A stretch of 51,912 nt of DNA from Acanthamoeba castellanii str. Neff (GCF_000313135.1 NW_004457406.1:87464-139375), one strand, 5' to 3'; shown: positions 31,255-43,740, counted from the stretch's first letter. Numbers and translations are program-made. Notes: generated by a model not told the origin, from the letters alone.

Positions 31255-31578
31255 TCTATTTTTTATGCTTTTTGATGTAAATGTGCCTTCGATGCCCTGC
31301 GCGGAGACGACAACTCTGCACTTCCGGCTCGCCATTCCTTGTCGACCAATATCGAACTCGGGAAATTTCTTCCCAGTTACCCAACCATCTTTTTTCTGTG
31401 TATTTTTGCGATTTAGGTTTATTTATCATTGCGTGTGCCTCTTCCTTGAAGAAGAGCACTGTGATGGTGTCAGCGTTGATAGAGCGTCAGGCGGGTCTGG
31501 CATGTGATATGTACAACGCCTGGTAGTAGCGTACGAATTCGTGTGTGCGTGTGGAGTCGGTACGGCGTTGGGCCTCGC
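31255..31578. promoter_or_regulatory. CYC1 upstream region
   Basis: 324 AT-rich bases between the CYC1 start and the stop of the BTB-TLDc gene on the same strand. No coding exon is seen. The promoter of CYC1 must lie here; no named element stands out. Confidence 0.4.
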
Positions 31579-33495
31579 CTAGTACTGGGGGCTCCTCAGC
31601 TTGAAGACCTCGATCTCGAGGACCGTGAAGTACTGGTGGTCGGTGAAGGGCGTGTGGCCCACCGGGGTGAAGCTGGTTCGCACGTTCACATACGAATAGC
31701 CGCTCAGGTTGCAGTTGTCCACCACGCCTGTCAGCCCGGCGGAAGAGGAGAGAGAGAGAGAGCGCGTAAGTCTTGGCGTGGTTGCATCTGGGAGAAGAGC
31801 AGAGCAAGGGGGCCGTACAAAGATCAGGCCCTGCGCCCCCGTAGATCGAGACGTAGTTGGGGTCGCTGTTGCCCCCGAACGTCGGCCCATAGTTGGGGTT
31901 GTGGTACACCGCATTGGCCGACGCCAGACAATCGAGGCCTGGAAAGAGGTGGAGTTGGGGGGGGGGTTAGCGCCGTCACACACGATGATGGCGAGTGGCA
32001 CGCCGCCGCGCTGCATACGTTGCGGTCTTCCCGAGGGGTTGCGGAGGGTGAAGAGGAAGGAGGTGTGGTCCTGGTGGAAACCCGAACGCGACGACCATCC
32101 GATAGAGGTGAAGCCTGCATTCACACGGAGAAAGGGGTGGTCAGTCGGCGCGCAGACAAGCAGCACCGGAACCGGTCGAGAGGTAGAGTACCTCCCAGGA
32201 CTTGGCCGGTGGTGGTCTTGATGATCGTCAGCGACGGGTGGGCGCCGTCGCACAGCTGATGAAAGTTGAACGCCCGGAACCCGTCCCTGGTTCCCCGATA
32301 GCACAGCTCCCAGTTGCCCTCCAAGTTGAGCCTGTGCCCGCACACAGTCGGCTCATCTCTGTTAGGACAGAGTAGGGGAAAAAAGAAAAGAAAAGAAAAG
32401 ACGCAAAGGTGTCGATGAACCATTCGTGCAATTGGCCGCAGTCGTCTTGCTCCAGAATCATCGAGTCCAGCTGCGCACCTGCGGCCACGATAGGAAAAGC
32501 CGGTTAGGCCCCGACAGAAATGTTGTGTGTCGCGCACCATTCACGAGCCACTCGACGCCAATTGACGCACACACACACGAAACGATGCAACACGCGAAAC
32601 AATACATAAACGTCACACAACACACCAAACGACACAAGCAGCCATTGGATGTTGGGCGTTGGTTACCTCCGTAGAGGGCTTCGACGAGTCCAAAGTACTC
32701 GAGCTCGAGCTTGATCCGTCGCTTGGCGCACTCGGAGTCGGGCCAGAGGAAGCAGCCGGTCTGCAGCCACTCCAGTATGACGGCGAACGACTCGCCGGGA
32801 CGGTCGATGAAGTACCGGCCGCGCGAGTCCTGGATCAGGGAGTGGCGCCCGCTGAACATGGCCGCCAGCATGCTACCCTCGTACTTGCAGATCGTGCTCT
32901 GCAACCACTCACGACACGGTGAACGCGTCAGCGTGTGTGTGTGTGTGTGTGCGTGCGGTGGTGCGTGTGCGGTGGTGCGTGTGCAGGTCAAACTGGGCGA
33001 GAGGGAGTACAAGGAAGGTGGAGAAGTGCTTGCCTCCAACGTTGAGCTCGAGCACCTTATCCGTGATCTTGTACCGCTCGCTCATCACCTGCAAAGCCAC
33101 AGGCGATGAAGGGTAAGAGTGAGAGGGGGAAATGTAGCGCGCCAGGGTTTAGTGTAAAGTTCCTCTACGCGCTGCTGGTGAAGAGATGAAAAGAAGAGGA
33201 AGAAGAACAAGAGACGCGTCTCATCGAGTAGAGACAAGATGTAGCCGAGAAGAAGTAGATGTGGATGGAGGGGAATGGCTGGTGTTGTGTGAACCTTCTT
33301 TTCGGTGTCGAGGTGGGCCTTCTCTGCGGCGAGGCTCTGCTTCTCACGTTCCAGCTGGCACTTGAGCTTCATCGCCTTCTCCTGCATGAGCTGCCAGGCC
33401 GAAGTCATTTCATTCAGCTCCACATCCACTTTCTTGTGTTCGGAGGTGCCTCCAACCGCCCGCGCTTCATCTTGCTCTGCGCGCAACTCAGACAT
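31579..33495 (-). CDS. coiled-coil, KCTD-type BTB and TLDc domain protein
   Basis: The start is the ATG at 33495 (MSELRAEQDEARAVGG) and the stop is at 31579 (...KLRSPQY). The N-terminal exon is a coiled coil (SAWQLMQEKAMKLKCQLERE). A T1/KCTD-like BTB domain follows: KVLELNVGGKHFSTF, then STICKYEGSMLAAMFSGRH, GRYFIDRPGESFAVILEWLQ and KLELEYFGLVEAL. The rest is a TLDc domain: WELCYRGTRDGFRAFNFHQL with CDGAHPSLTIIKT, SFLFTLRNPSG, YGPTFGGNSDPNYVSI and a final EIEVFKLRS. KCTD BTB domains form oligomers and often recruit cullin-3; TLDc domains of other eukaryotes protect against oxidative stress or bind the V-ATPase. Which role applies here is not shown by the sequence. Confidence 0.88.
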
Positions 33496-33910
33496 GAACG
33501 CTCAAAATCGCTCTCCCCGACCGGCTAATCGGTGGGCGGTGTGGGTGATTGATTGATTGAATCAACTGTTCGCGTTCCATTCGGGAGGGCATTCTCGGCC
33601 CTGTAGCGTTCGCGTCTCCGCAGAAATAGCGCCGTCTTCTTGCTGATTTTTCTCTGCTGTTTTCTCTCCTGCAACAACAGTAAAGAAGAAAATCACAAAG
33701 AAATGTTCAGACTTCTGGAAAATCAAAGCACTATCGTCATTGGCTCAGATTTTTTGATTCGGCCTCGCAAGCACCACGTCGGCTGCCTGCCCACGTTGTG
33801 AAGTGTGAAGAAGCCGCACGTAGAAGGTTGGCGCGAGCGCAAACAACCTGACATCAGAGATCTGATTGGGATCGCTTTGATTGAGTAGAAACCAATTCCA
33901 TCTCTACAAA
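33496..33910. promoter_or_regulatory. divergent promoter of BTB-TLDc gene and COPB2
   Basis: 415 bp between two divergent ATGs. It is AT-richer than the genes and holds a GATTGATTGATTGAATC tandem near 33548-33563 and a run of homopurine/homopyrimidine words. No exon is seen. The part next to 33911 must include the COPB2 5' leader. Confidence 0.45.
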
Positions 33911-36900
33911 ATGGTACGCTTCTCCGCCCACGCAGGTTGTGGATCTACACGAAATCAATTTCGGGATGGAATTGATGTGGGGTTCAATCACACTGAGTGT
34001 GTACGCTCAAATCCTCACCTCTGATTCCCACCCCCCCACATGTAATTATGCCTGGCCATTTAGCCGCTTCGCATGGACATTCAGGTGCGTCTCCCAATCG
34101 CCCCCTTCATCTGCACTGGCATCCGTTATTCATCCTTCTTTGGGCTCTTTGTGGCTCGTGATTCTTCCAACAGCGCAAGTTCTCGGCGCGCTCGGACAGA
34201 GTCAAGTCTGTTGACTTCCATCCTAGCGAGCCCTGGATTTTGGCTTCGCTCTACAATGGCAATGTCTACATCTGGAACTACAAGACACAGAACCTCGTCA
34301 AATCTTTCGAGGTCTCCGACTTGCCTGGTAAAGCCTCCTTCCATTCGCTTGATTTGCTGCTTCCCTCCGAGATCGAGCGTTGCGAGAAAGGAGAGAGATG
34401 GGAGCCGAAGAGTAACGTTGTGCCGCACGTGGGCGGCGGTCGTGCACAGTGCGTACGGCCAGGTTCATCGCGCGCAAGCAGTGGGTAATCTGTGGTGCCG
34501 ATGACATGCTCATCCGTGTGTACAACTACAACACCATGGAGAAGGTTGCCGAATTCGAGGCCCACCAAGGTACATGCACTCTTCTGATCGGCTTCTTCTA
34601 CCCGACAGGTGTCTTTTATCCCACTACTCGTCTACTACGTTCGTCTGCTTACACTTCTTGGCCAACCTCTCCTCTCTCTCGCCTTTCTCTGCAGACTACA
34701 TCCGTTGCTTGGCCGTGCACCCGACGCAGTCGTTCGTGATCTCGTCGTCCGACGACATGTTGATCAAGCTGTGGGACTGGGAGAAGAACTGGCAGTGCGT
34801 GCAGGTGTTCGAGGGCCACACCCACTACGTCATGCAGCTCACCTTCAACCCCAAGGATCCCAACACCTTCGCCTCGGCCTCGCTCGACAGGACCATCAAG
34901 GTACTACAACCGTCGGCTCTGCGCGCCAGATCTGTCTCTCCAACTCTGCTGCCCTTGGCGCACTGTCTCATCCACGCGCCTCGCTGTGTGTGGTGTGTGT
35001 GTGTGTGTGTGTGTGTGTTGTGCTGCAGGTGTGGGGTCTGGGCTCTCCCGTTGCGCACTTCACGCTCGAGGGCCACGACAAGGGCGTCAACGCCATCGAA
35101 TACTTCACCGGCGGCGACAAGCCTTACATCATCAGCGGTGCCGACGACAAGTGCGCCTTCGCCCCATACTAGAAACAGCTCTCAAGTGTAGAGCCGACGT
35201 AGTTCTTACATGCATACGCCTGACTCGTTGTTCTCTCCTTCTTCTTCTTCTTGCGCGACAGGCTGCTCAAGGTGTGGGACTACCAGAACAAGACCTGCGT
35301 GCAGACCCTGGAGGGCCACACCCACAACGTGTCGGTTGCCTGCTTCCACCCCACCCTGCCGCTCATCATCTCCGGCTCCGAAGACGGCACCGTCAGGTGT
35401 GTACACACGCGCTGCGCCTCCTCTCACCACCAACTCACCTCGAGCGCGCGTCGTGCGCCGCTGTATCGCGTCGCGTGTGCACCGATCTCGGATGCTGATG
35501 CTTGCTCCTTCTCTCGACAAACTCGGCTCACAGGCTGTGGAACTCCAACACCTATCGTCTGGAGAAGACCCTCAACTACGGCATGGAGCGCATCTGGGCT
35601 CTGGGCTACCTCAAGGGCTCCAACAAGCTCGTTCTCGGCTACGACGAGGGCTGCGTCATGATCAAGCTGGGCAGCGAGGAGCCCGCCGTGAGCATGGACC
35701 CCACGGGCAAGATCGTGTGGGCCAAGCACAACGAAATCCAGGCCGCCAACGTCAAAATCGCCGGAGGTGCGCCACCACCACCCAACGCGCAAACATTAAG
35801 AAGTATTACGCAAAAGAAAAGAAGAGAGAAAAGGGAACTAACGCCTGCTGCTGGTGGATGCTGTATGGTCACGGGCAGACGTGGAGGTCGTGGACGGCGA
35901 GCGCCTGGCTCTGCCCACGAAGGACATGGGCACCGTGGAGATCTTCCCGCAGACCCTGAAGCACAACCCCAACGGTCGCTTCATCGTCGTGTGCGGCGAT
36001 GGCGAGTACATCATCTACACCGCCATCGGTACACCGTCTCACCCGGCGCCAACCGCACACACCGCGCGCAACACACGACACGACACGACACGACACTCCG
36101 TGCGACATGCACGCACACTCACGTCGAGCGTATGTGTGGCGGCACAGGTCTGCGTAACAAGAGCTTCGGCAGCGGTCTGGAGTTTGTGTGGTCGAACGAC
36201 AAGAGCAACTCGTACGGTGTGAGGGAGAGCTCGTCGAAGATCAAGATCTTCCAGAACTTCAAGGAGACCAAGATCATCCGCCCGACCTTCTCGGCCGAGG
36301 GCATCTTCGGCGGCCCCCTGCTCGCTGCCCGCTCCACCAGCTCCGTCACCTTCTACGACTGGGAGGGCCGCGTCATCAGGAAGATCGACGTCGTGCCCAA
36401 GTCGGTACGTCTCTGCACCTGCGTGTGCGGTGGTGCTCACACCAGGCTGACGTGTCGTGTCGTTGGTCGTGTCGTGTCGTGTGTTAGATCTACTGGAGCG
36501 ACAGCGGTGATGTGGTGACGATCGCCACGGAGGCGTCGTTCTTCATCCTGCGCTACAACAAGGACATCGTCGCGCGCATGATCGACAGCGGCATCGAGGC
36601 GGGCGACGAGGGCATTGAGGACGCCTTCGAGCTGCTGAGCGAGACCAACGAGCGAGTGCGCACGGCGCAGTGGGCCGGGGACTGCTTCGTCTACACCAAC
36701 GCCGCCAACCGGCTCAACTACTGCGTGGGCGGCGAGATCTTCACCATCTCCCACCTCGACCGCCAGATGTACCTCCTCGGCTACGTGCCCCAGCACAACC
36801 GCCTCTACCTCGCCGACAAGGTAATGTCACACACACACGACACACACGACACACACAACACACACAACAACGCACTTCCTTGTTTGCTGACGTTCCCTTC

Positions 36901-38486
36901 ACCACCTTCCATCTGCAGAACTTGAACGTGGTGTGCTACACGCTGCAGCTGTCGGTGATCAACTACCAGACGGCCATCCTGCGCCAGGACCTCGAGGCCG
37001 CCGAGAAGCTGCTGCCCAGCATCCCCACCGAGGCCCGCGAGAGGTGCCCACGCGAATCCTTTTTCTTTTTCTTTTGCATATTCCGTTTCGTTTCGTTTCT
37101 GTTTTGTAATTTCTAAAATGTTGTTTGAACGGCGCGCAGGGTGTCGCAGTTCCTGGAGTCGCAGGGGCTCAAGGAGCAGGCCCTCCAGATGTCGACGGAC
37201 ACGGACCACCGCTTCGACCTCGCCGTCCAGCTGGGCCTCCTCGAAATGGCCGAGGAGATCGCCAAGGAGGCCGACTCCGAGCACAAGTGGCGCCAGCTGG
37301 GCGATCTCGCTCTCACCCACTGCAACGTATGCGCTTCCCCCTCGTGTGTCGTGTGTGTCGTGTGTGTCGTGTGTGTCGTGTGTGTCGTGTGTGTCGTGTG
37401 TGTCGTGTGTGTCGTGTGTGTCGTGCGTTGCGCGTCTGGGCTGAGCGGATGTTGTGATGGTGCAGTGGGACCTGGCGGAGGAGTGCCTGCTGAAGGCGGG
37501 CGACCTGAACGGTCTGCTGCTGCTGTACACGTCCATCGCGCGGGGCGAGGGCATCGAGAAGCTGGCCCAGCTGGCCGTGGAGCAGGGCAAGAACAACATC
37601 GCCTTCATGTGCTACTTCCAGCTCCGCCGGGTCGACGCCTGCATCGACCTCCTCTGCGACACCGGCCGCATCCCCGAGGCCGCCTTCTTTGCCCGAACCT
37701 ACGCACCCGGGTACCCACACACACACACACCAACCGCTCCCGTTGCATTGGAATGTGAAGAACTCACACGTGTGTCGTGTGTCGTGTGTTCGTGTGCGGT
37801 GTCGTTCGATCAGTCAAATCTCGCGCGTGGTGAAGCTGTGGCGCGAGGACCTGCAGAAGAAGGGTCTCGCGCGCGCTGCCGAGTCGCTCGCCGATCCCCT
37901 CGAATACGACAACCTCTTCCCCGACATCTCGCTCGTACGCATCCCTCCCCACCCATTCATCAAGCTCTCTCCTTTCTCGTCGCACACGCTCATCACCTCA
38001 ATTCTTCTTCTACTTCGCTTGGCCGCAATCGTCGCACACAGGGCCTGAGGGCTGAGGAGATCGCGCAGGAGGAGAGGGAGCAGGCCTACCCGGCGACGCG
38101 CTACCTCGACGTCAAGGAGAACCTCGACAGGGACATCGTCGCCGGTACCCCCCACCCTCTCTTCTCTCTCTTTTGATTCTTCATCGGCTGCCCTTGGCTT
38201 GCGTTCAACGCACTTGTGCTCACCTCCTTACCCTTTCTACTCGTGTGCGATGCGGTGCGTGTCGTTGGTCGTGTCGTGTGTGTCGTGTCGTGTGTGATTT
38301 GAAACAGCCTTGAAGGAGGAGGGAGGTGATGTGGCGGAGGAGGGCGCCGATGAGGAGGAAGTCGTCGAGGAGGCCGCCGAGCTCGAGCCCGAGCCCGAAG
38401 CGCCAGTGGAGCCCGAAGAGGTGGTCTTTGACGATGACCTGGGCGTAGAAGACGACGACCAGCTCCTCGAGGACCACGACGACTAA
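33911..38486 (+). CDS. COPB2: coatomer subunit beta' (COPI)
   Basis: Seventeen coding exons sum to 898 codons, 897 residues, close to the usual length. The exons are 33911-33913, 34064-34084, 34174-34327, 34450-34569, 34695-34900, 35029-35150, 35262-35396, 35534-35766, 35879-36028, 36148-36404, 36488-36820, 36919-37043, 37140-37326, 37466-37710, 37814-37934, 38042-38144 and 38308-38486. The first exon holds only ATG and the second only PLRMDIQ. Two WD40 propellers follow ([50 protein letters not shown]), then the alpha-solenoid ([31 protein letters not shown]). The C-terminus is an acidic tail. The protein is part of the COPI coat that returns KKXX-tagged cargo from Golgi to ER; the N-terminal propeller reads dilysine tails. 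The call is secure along its whole length. Confidence 0.98.
37342..37425. repeat. TCGTGTGTG tandem in a COPB2 intron
   Basis: About eight units of the 9-mer TCGTGTGTG fill the intron between the COPB2 exons ending at 37326 and starting at 37466. Confidence 0.95.
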
Positions 38487-38644
38487 AGAGAAGGAGGAGG
38501 AGGGGGAACATGAGCTGACGTCATCAACACATCACCAACATGTCCAGTGTTGATGGAGAGCGCACAATGTGTGCGAGAGGGGAATGCCAAAAATGAGAGA
38601 ATATGTGATCGACGCAATGTGTGGTGCTGGTGGTGTGGTGGCGG
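38487..38644. other. convergent 3' spacer
   Basis: 158 bp between the stops of COPB2 (plus) and the amidohydrolase (minus). Both 3' untranslated regions must share or overlap this space. No further signal is seen. Confidence 0.4.
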
Positions 38645-41600
38645 TCAGCAGGAGCAGGTCTTGCCGCGGGCGCCGACCTCGCGGCCCATGGCCGAGTGCC
38701 AGCGCAGGCGGCCGTCGACCCAGACCTGGTCGGGTCCGTGGTGGGCCAGCAGGGCCGGGTCGAGGTCCACGCGGTGGGACACCACCACGAAGTCGGCCTT
38801 CTTGCCCCGCTCCAAACTACCGAGCTCGTCCTCCTGTGTAGCGCCACACACACGCACGCACACAAGCACACACCACGTTACCACTGCGCACACCACACGC
38901 GCGACAGCACACACGTACCCGCTTGGCGGTGAAGGCGCCGCTCGCGGTGTAGATGTGGAGGGCCTCGTCGAAGGTGAGCCGCTCCTCCTCGCGCCACGTT
39001 TGCTTGTTGGTGTCGTGCCTGAAGATCGCCGCGTAGAGGCCTTTTTTGGCGGCGTGTGCGGCGGTGCGCGTGTGCGTGTGCGTGTGCGGCGTAAAATAAA
39101 TGGTGAGTGCCCTGTTGCGGCTTATCAGGCCAGGGACGAAAGCGCGCAGCAGGGTACCGAGGAAGGGGTCGGGCAGCTCAATCGGCGCATCGGAACCACC
39201 GGCCACCCGAATACCTACCATGACGAGGAACGTTTGGTGAGGCTCTGAAATCGTTTGCGCGCGTGTCGTGTCGTTGGTCGTGTCGTGTCGTGTTCGGTGT
39301 ATATACCCTTGCCGAGCATGGTCTTCCAGGCGTAGCAGTACGGGAGCACCTCCGGCTGCACCCGCTTGTGCAGCCACAAACTGTCCGTCGTCACGAACTG
39401 TCATCCCCCCAAACCCAACGCGCAGTTACGACAAGCACCAATCTCGTGTCGTGTGCGTGTCGTGTGCGTGTCGTGTGCGTGTCGTGTGCGCGTCGTGTGC
39501 GTGTCGTGTCGTGCGTGTCGTGTGCGCGTCGTGTAGTGCAGTACCTGCGGCTGGACGTTGGCGATGACGCCGAGGCGGGCCATGGTGTCAAGTAGGTCGG
39601 GTCCAAGGATCTGGCAGTGGGTGAGGATGGGCCGATCCTCGGGCTGCACGCCCGCCTTCTCAAAGGCCTCTAGCACCGCCTCTGCGGCCTCGTCGCCGAT
39701 CGCGTGCACCTCTGCCGCCACCCGCGCGCGTGCGTCGGTGAAAAGACAACACAACGCACGACCGCACACGCATCACCGCACACGCATCACCGCACACGCG
39801 TCACCACACACGCGTACGCACCCAAGCGGTAGCCGAGGTCGTGAGCCTTCTTGACCATGGAGACGAGGGTGGGACGGGAGTAGATGAGCAAGCCCTTGGC
39901 GTCCTTCCCCACGTAGGGCTGGCGAAGGGCTGTTGTGTGGCCACCGATCGCACGACACGCACGACACGCACGCGCTCATCAGTAAGAAATCGGGCTGTGT
40001 CGTGGGCGTTGGGTGGGCGGCGGTGCGCACCGGCCGTTTCTGCGCCCAGGCTGCCATCGGCGATGATCTTCACGCGGTGGCACTCCAACAGACCTGCACT
40101 CGCCCATACCATACGCCAATACAGCGTGATCAATTAAAAATGAAGAGAAATTACAAAAATACTCTAAGAAATAGAAATGGTATCAATAGTTTAAAAAAGA
40201 CTAGTGAAATATTAGTATTTTTTTAAAAAAATAAAGTAGTATTAATAATAGTACCGGTTTGGGAGAGGGGCTTGGGGATGTCGGGCCGGTCGAGTTCGTG
40301 GTGGTAGACGGTGAGGTACACCCGGATGGGCAGCTTCCCCTCCTGCTGCAGCTCCTCGTACACTGTCGCGGCGCCAGCAGCGTAAACAACGACGACAACG
40401 ACAACGACGACAACGACAGCTACAGTACGCGATACGTACGCTGCCAGGCGGGAGCGTCGTCGTTGGCATGCACGGCCGTGAGCCCCACCGACACGCAGTA
40501 CTTGATGGCCGTTTCGATGTACTTCTTCAACGTCTCGCGATCGTCTGACAAATGATGAATGCATGGCATCACACACCGCACACGACACGACCAACGACAC
40601 GCACACGACACACGACACACACACACACCGCACGACACGCGTGATCGCCGTTAGTGTCACGCGCATCGTGGGCTGACGGGTGAAGTTTGTGTCGAGGGTA
40701 CTTTCGATGAGGCGCTGAACTTGGTCGAGGGCGAGCTCGCGTACGATGCCGGTCGGCTCGCCCTGCGGGTCCTTATCGATCTGCCCGCCGGGCGGGCTGG
40801 GCGTGTCCCTCGTGATACCCTGCCAGCAGCCACCACTTTGGAATGAATGGAATGCCACAGGAATGCCAAGGAATGTGTGTGTGGTGGTGGTGGTTGGTAC
40901 CGCGGCGCGAAGGCCGGCCGTGTTGGTGACGCCGATGTGGAGGCACGCCCGCAGCAGCAGCACCGGCACGTCGGGCACCACCTCGTCCAGGTCCTGCCGC
41001 GACGGGTACCCGTTGTGGCCCATCAGGTCCTGGTCCCACCCAAACCCCACCACCCACCTGCCCAACCCCACACACGTCAGCAGCCACACGTCAGCAGCCA
41101 CACGACACACACGACACACACTACACACACGACACACGACACACACGACACACACACGTGTGTGCCACGGGGTGAGCGCGAACGGACCTTCCCGGTTGGA
41201 GTTCTCCGGCGTTCCGCTTGGCGTCGACATAGGCGCGCAGCTTGTCCTTGAGCTCGCCCATCGAACCCACCTCCTGTTGTACCCCACATCACATCAGCTC
41301 CCGCGTGCGTGTGCGGTGGCGTGTGCGATGTAGTGTGTGTGCGCACGCGTACCTTAAGGTGGAGGTAGGACAGCATCTTGCCCAGGCCCAGCACGTGGAT
41401 GTGCGAGTCGTGCGGCCCCTGGCGCGCAATTGCTGACGTCAGCACCAGCCGGCAGAAGCCGAAGAAGAGAAGGCGGAGAAGAGGAAGCGTACCGGGAGGA
41501 CGAGCTTGCCCTCGAGATCGATCACGCGGGTGTCGTCGGCGGGCGGGAGGGCGACTGACGTCGGCTGCTGCTGGCTGTCGTCTGTGGACCACACGTCGAC

Positions 41601-41753
41601 GATGCGGCCGCTGGCAGTGTCGAGAACGAGGTCGGTCTTGAGGAGGTGGTCGGTGGTGGGTGGCGTCGCCGCATCTGCCGCACTCTCGCGCCCCACCCCG
41701 GTGGTGCTGTAAATCTTGCCGTTGCGCAGGTGCACAAATCTCTTTTCTTCCAT
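38645..41753 (-). CDS. YtcJ-like metal-dependent amidohydrolase
   Basis: The start is the ATG at 41753 (MEEKRFVHLRNGKIYSTTG) and the stop is at 38645. The N-terminal beta-sandwich strand (GRIVDVWSTDD) is followed by the metal site GPHDSHIHVLGLG, with the H-x-H of the amidohydrolase superfamily. Later exons carry WVVGFGWDQDLMGHNGYP, LLLRACLHIGVTNTAGL, VKIIADGSLGAETAG, EVHAIGDEA, LTHCQIL and GIRVAGGSDAPIEL with the final metal/catalytic Asp. The C-terminal SLERGKKADFVVVS is the usual closing strand. This is the amidohydrolase-3 group (bacterial YtcJ, plant LAF3). The substrate is not predictable. Introns are short and rich in CGTGT/CACGA words. No signal peptide is seen, so a cytosolic enzyme is likely. 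Confidence 0.88.
39445..39538. repeat. CGTGTCGTGTG-type tandem in an amidohydrolase intron
   Basis: Alternating CGTGTCGTGTG and GCGTGTCG words make up most of the intron. Short period shifts separate sub-blocks. Confidence 0.85.
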
Positions 41754-42258
41754 CTCTTGTGGCTGGGAAAAAGTTTCTTTTGTGTTTACCTTTTTTTTGT
41801 CTACCCACCTCTTTGGGTAGCCCCATTATGATCAATTTACACCAAAAGGGACTTGTTATTCTTTCCAGTCCTAGTTGAGTGTATGTGCATGCTTAAACTC
41901 TACAACAATACACATCACACCTGCTAACTGCAGCTGACTTGGGAATGCCAGTGAGGGTACTCTCAAGGCCTGAGTGCAAGGCAACAACCAGTGCCCTGGC
42001 CTGCAAATGGCCACCAAGTATGGTGCAAGCCAGGTATACTTGTAAAGGCCACGAAGTTAGGCGCAGGCACTGCGTTGCCAGGCAACCGACGAAACCGTTG
42101 AAAATTGGCTCAGGCATTCCAGGCATGTTAGGTTAAAGGTCATAATTGGGGTAAAATTGCCCAAGAGGTGAAAAAGTTTATCTTCTACACGCCCCGCTGA
42201 CCACTGCTTGCATTTCGAACGATTTATTATTTATTATTATTAGTTTTTCATAGCCGAG
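41754..42258. promoter_or_regulatory. divergent promoter region with short hairpin
   Basis: 505 bp between the amidohydrolase ATG (minus) and the EF-hand ATG (plus). A perfect 7-bp inverted repeat (CTACCCA and TGGGTAG with a 6-nt loop) lies at 41801-41820. The stretch 41885-42130 differs in composition from its surroundings and carries imperfect repeats such as AAGGCAAC/CAGGCAAC. No coherent exon was found. Confidence 0.45.
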
Positions 42259-43740
42259 ATGGGACACAAGAACTCCAAGGAGAAAAAGCTCGATGCTGAC
42301 AAGAAGAAATGTACATTTCCTTCTTGTAGTTTAGATTGTTCTGCAAGCATCCAACTAACGAATCCGAGTAGATGGCAGCGTGTCGTCGAGCATGGTCAAG
42401 AAGCTGCAAGAGGAGACACACTGTACGCCCAAAGTGCCTTTTTTTATGTGAAAATAATATTTTAATAATCAATACCATATATATGGGTCAAACGTGAATA
42501 CAAATAATTATTTCAATATATTATTTTAAAAAATCTGTCAAATAAAAATAGAGTTTTTTGTGTGTCTGGGTGGTCAACGTTGTGACCTTCATGTGTGGGT
42601 GTGCACGCAGTCGACAAGGTGGAGGTCAAGTCCCTGTACTCGACCTTCAACGAGTGCGCCACCGACGGCAAGCTCGACCGGCCAGCCTTCAAGAAGGCCA
42701 TCGGGTACCTCTCTCTCAGCTGCCGCTACCCTCTCCTCTAATGATCGGCGTTGCCGAGCCCTGACCTGCTTCTTCGCTTCGCTTCGCTTCTCTCTTTTTC
42801 GCGAACAGCAAACTCGAAGAGGCCGGCCTGAAGAAGCTCGATGACACACCCTTCCCTGACAGGTGCGTGTGTCGTGTGCGGTGTGCGGTGTGCGTGTGCG
42901 CCGTGTGTGCGGTGGTGCGTGCGTGTGCGGTGGTGTGTGTGTGTGTTTTGATCGGTGTGTGTCTGTTGCCAGGATGTTTGAGCTGTTGGACCTGAACAAG
43001 GACGGCACGGTCGACCTCCAGGAGTTCATCTCCGGCCTCTCCTTCCTCTGCAAGGGCACCCCCGAGGAGAAGCTCCTCCGTACGCCGCCCCCCTCGCCCC
43101 CTGCACCGCGCTCGTGCCGCTCACCCTGACCTCTCTCTCTATGTGTGTGTGTGCGTGCGTGCGTGCGCGGTCGCGTATCATGCGTGTGCGGTGGTGCGTG
43201 TGCGGTCGTGTGCGTGCAGTGTCGTTCAAGGCCTACGATATCGACGGGAATGGCTACATCACGAAGGATGAGCTCTGCCTCATGTTCAAACAGGTATCAT
43301 TACTCCAAACACTGCGCGCGGCGATGTGTTGCGTCGTGACTCAACGCAACGTGTGTGTGTGTGTGTGTGCGGTGTCGGGCGCACGTGCGGGAGTAGGCGT
43401 GGATATCCGGGTTCAAGGCGCTCTGCACGACGCACGGCAACGAGGAGCTCTCGATGGAGGAGCTCAACGAGTTCGCCGAGGAGATGGCCACCCTCTTCGC
43501 CGACAACGCGTTTGACACCCTCGACACCAACAGTACTCTTCCCCCCCCCGCACGCGCGATTGCGCACGCACGCACCGCTCGCCCCTCCCCCCTCCCCCCC
43601 TCCCGCACGCGCTAAACGCGTTATCGTCTGCAGAGGACGGCAAGCTGTCGTTCGAGGAGTTCAAGGAGTTCGCGTTGGCCGAGCCGAAGATCACGGCCAC
43701 CCTCAACGGATTCAAGAGGGAAGTCACCATCACCTTCTGA
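42259..43740 (+). CDS. calcineurin-B-like EF-hand calcium sensor
   Basis: Seven exons (42259-42310, 42611-42704, 42809-42862, 42973-43079, 43220-43293, 43397-43532, 43634-43740) sum to 208 codons, 207 residues. The protein begins MGHKNSK, a Gly2/Lys context that could be N-myristoylated. EF-hand loops are visible at DLNKDGTVDLQEF, DIDGNGYITKDEL and TNKDGKLSFEEF. The first hand (ECATDGKLDRPAF) is degenerate. Size, spacing and the end EFALAEPKITATL fit the calcineurin B / CBL / NCS superfamily, which links calcium to a phosphatase, kinase or membrane target. The exact subgroup cannot be fixed by eye. The subtilase gene lies 273 bp downstream on the same strand. Confidence 0.85.

Noticed and set aside
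33914..34060. Possible box C/D snoRNA in the first COPB2 intron (TGATG and CTGA words)
   Set aside because: The C box is incomplete (TGATGT), the box spacing and terminal stem are not convincing, and such short words are expected by chance.
41893..42126. 77-codon minus-strand ORF between two divergent genes
   Set aside because: There are no domain, no splice partners and no typical codon pattern. It lies in what must be promoter DNA.
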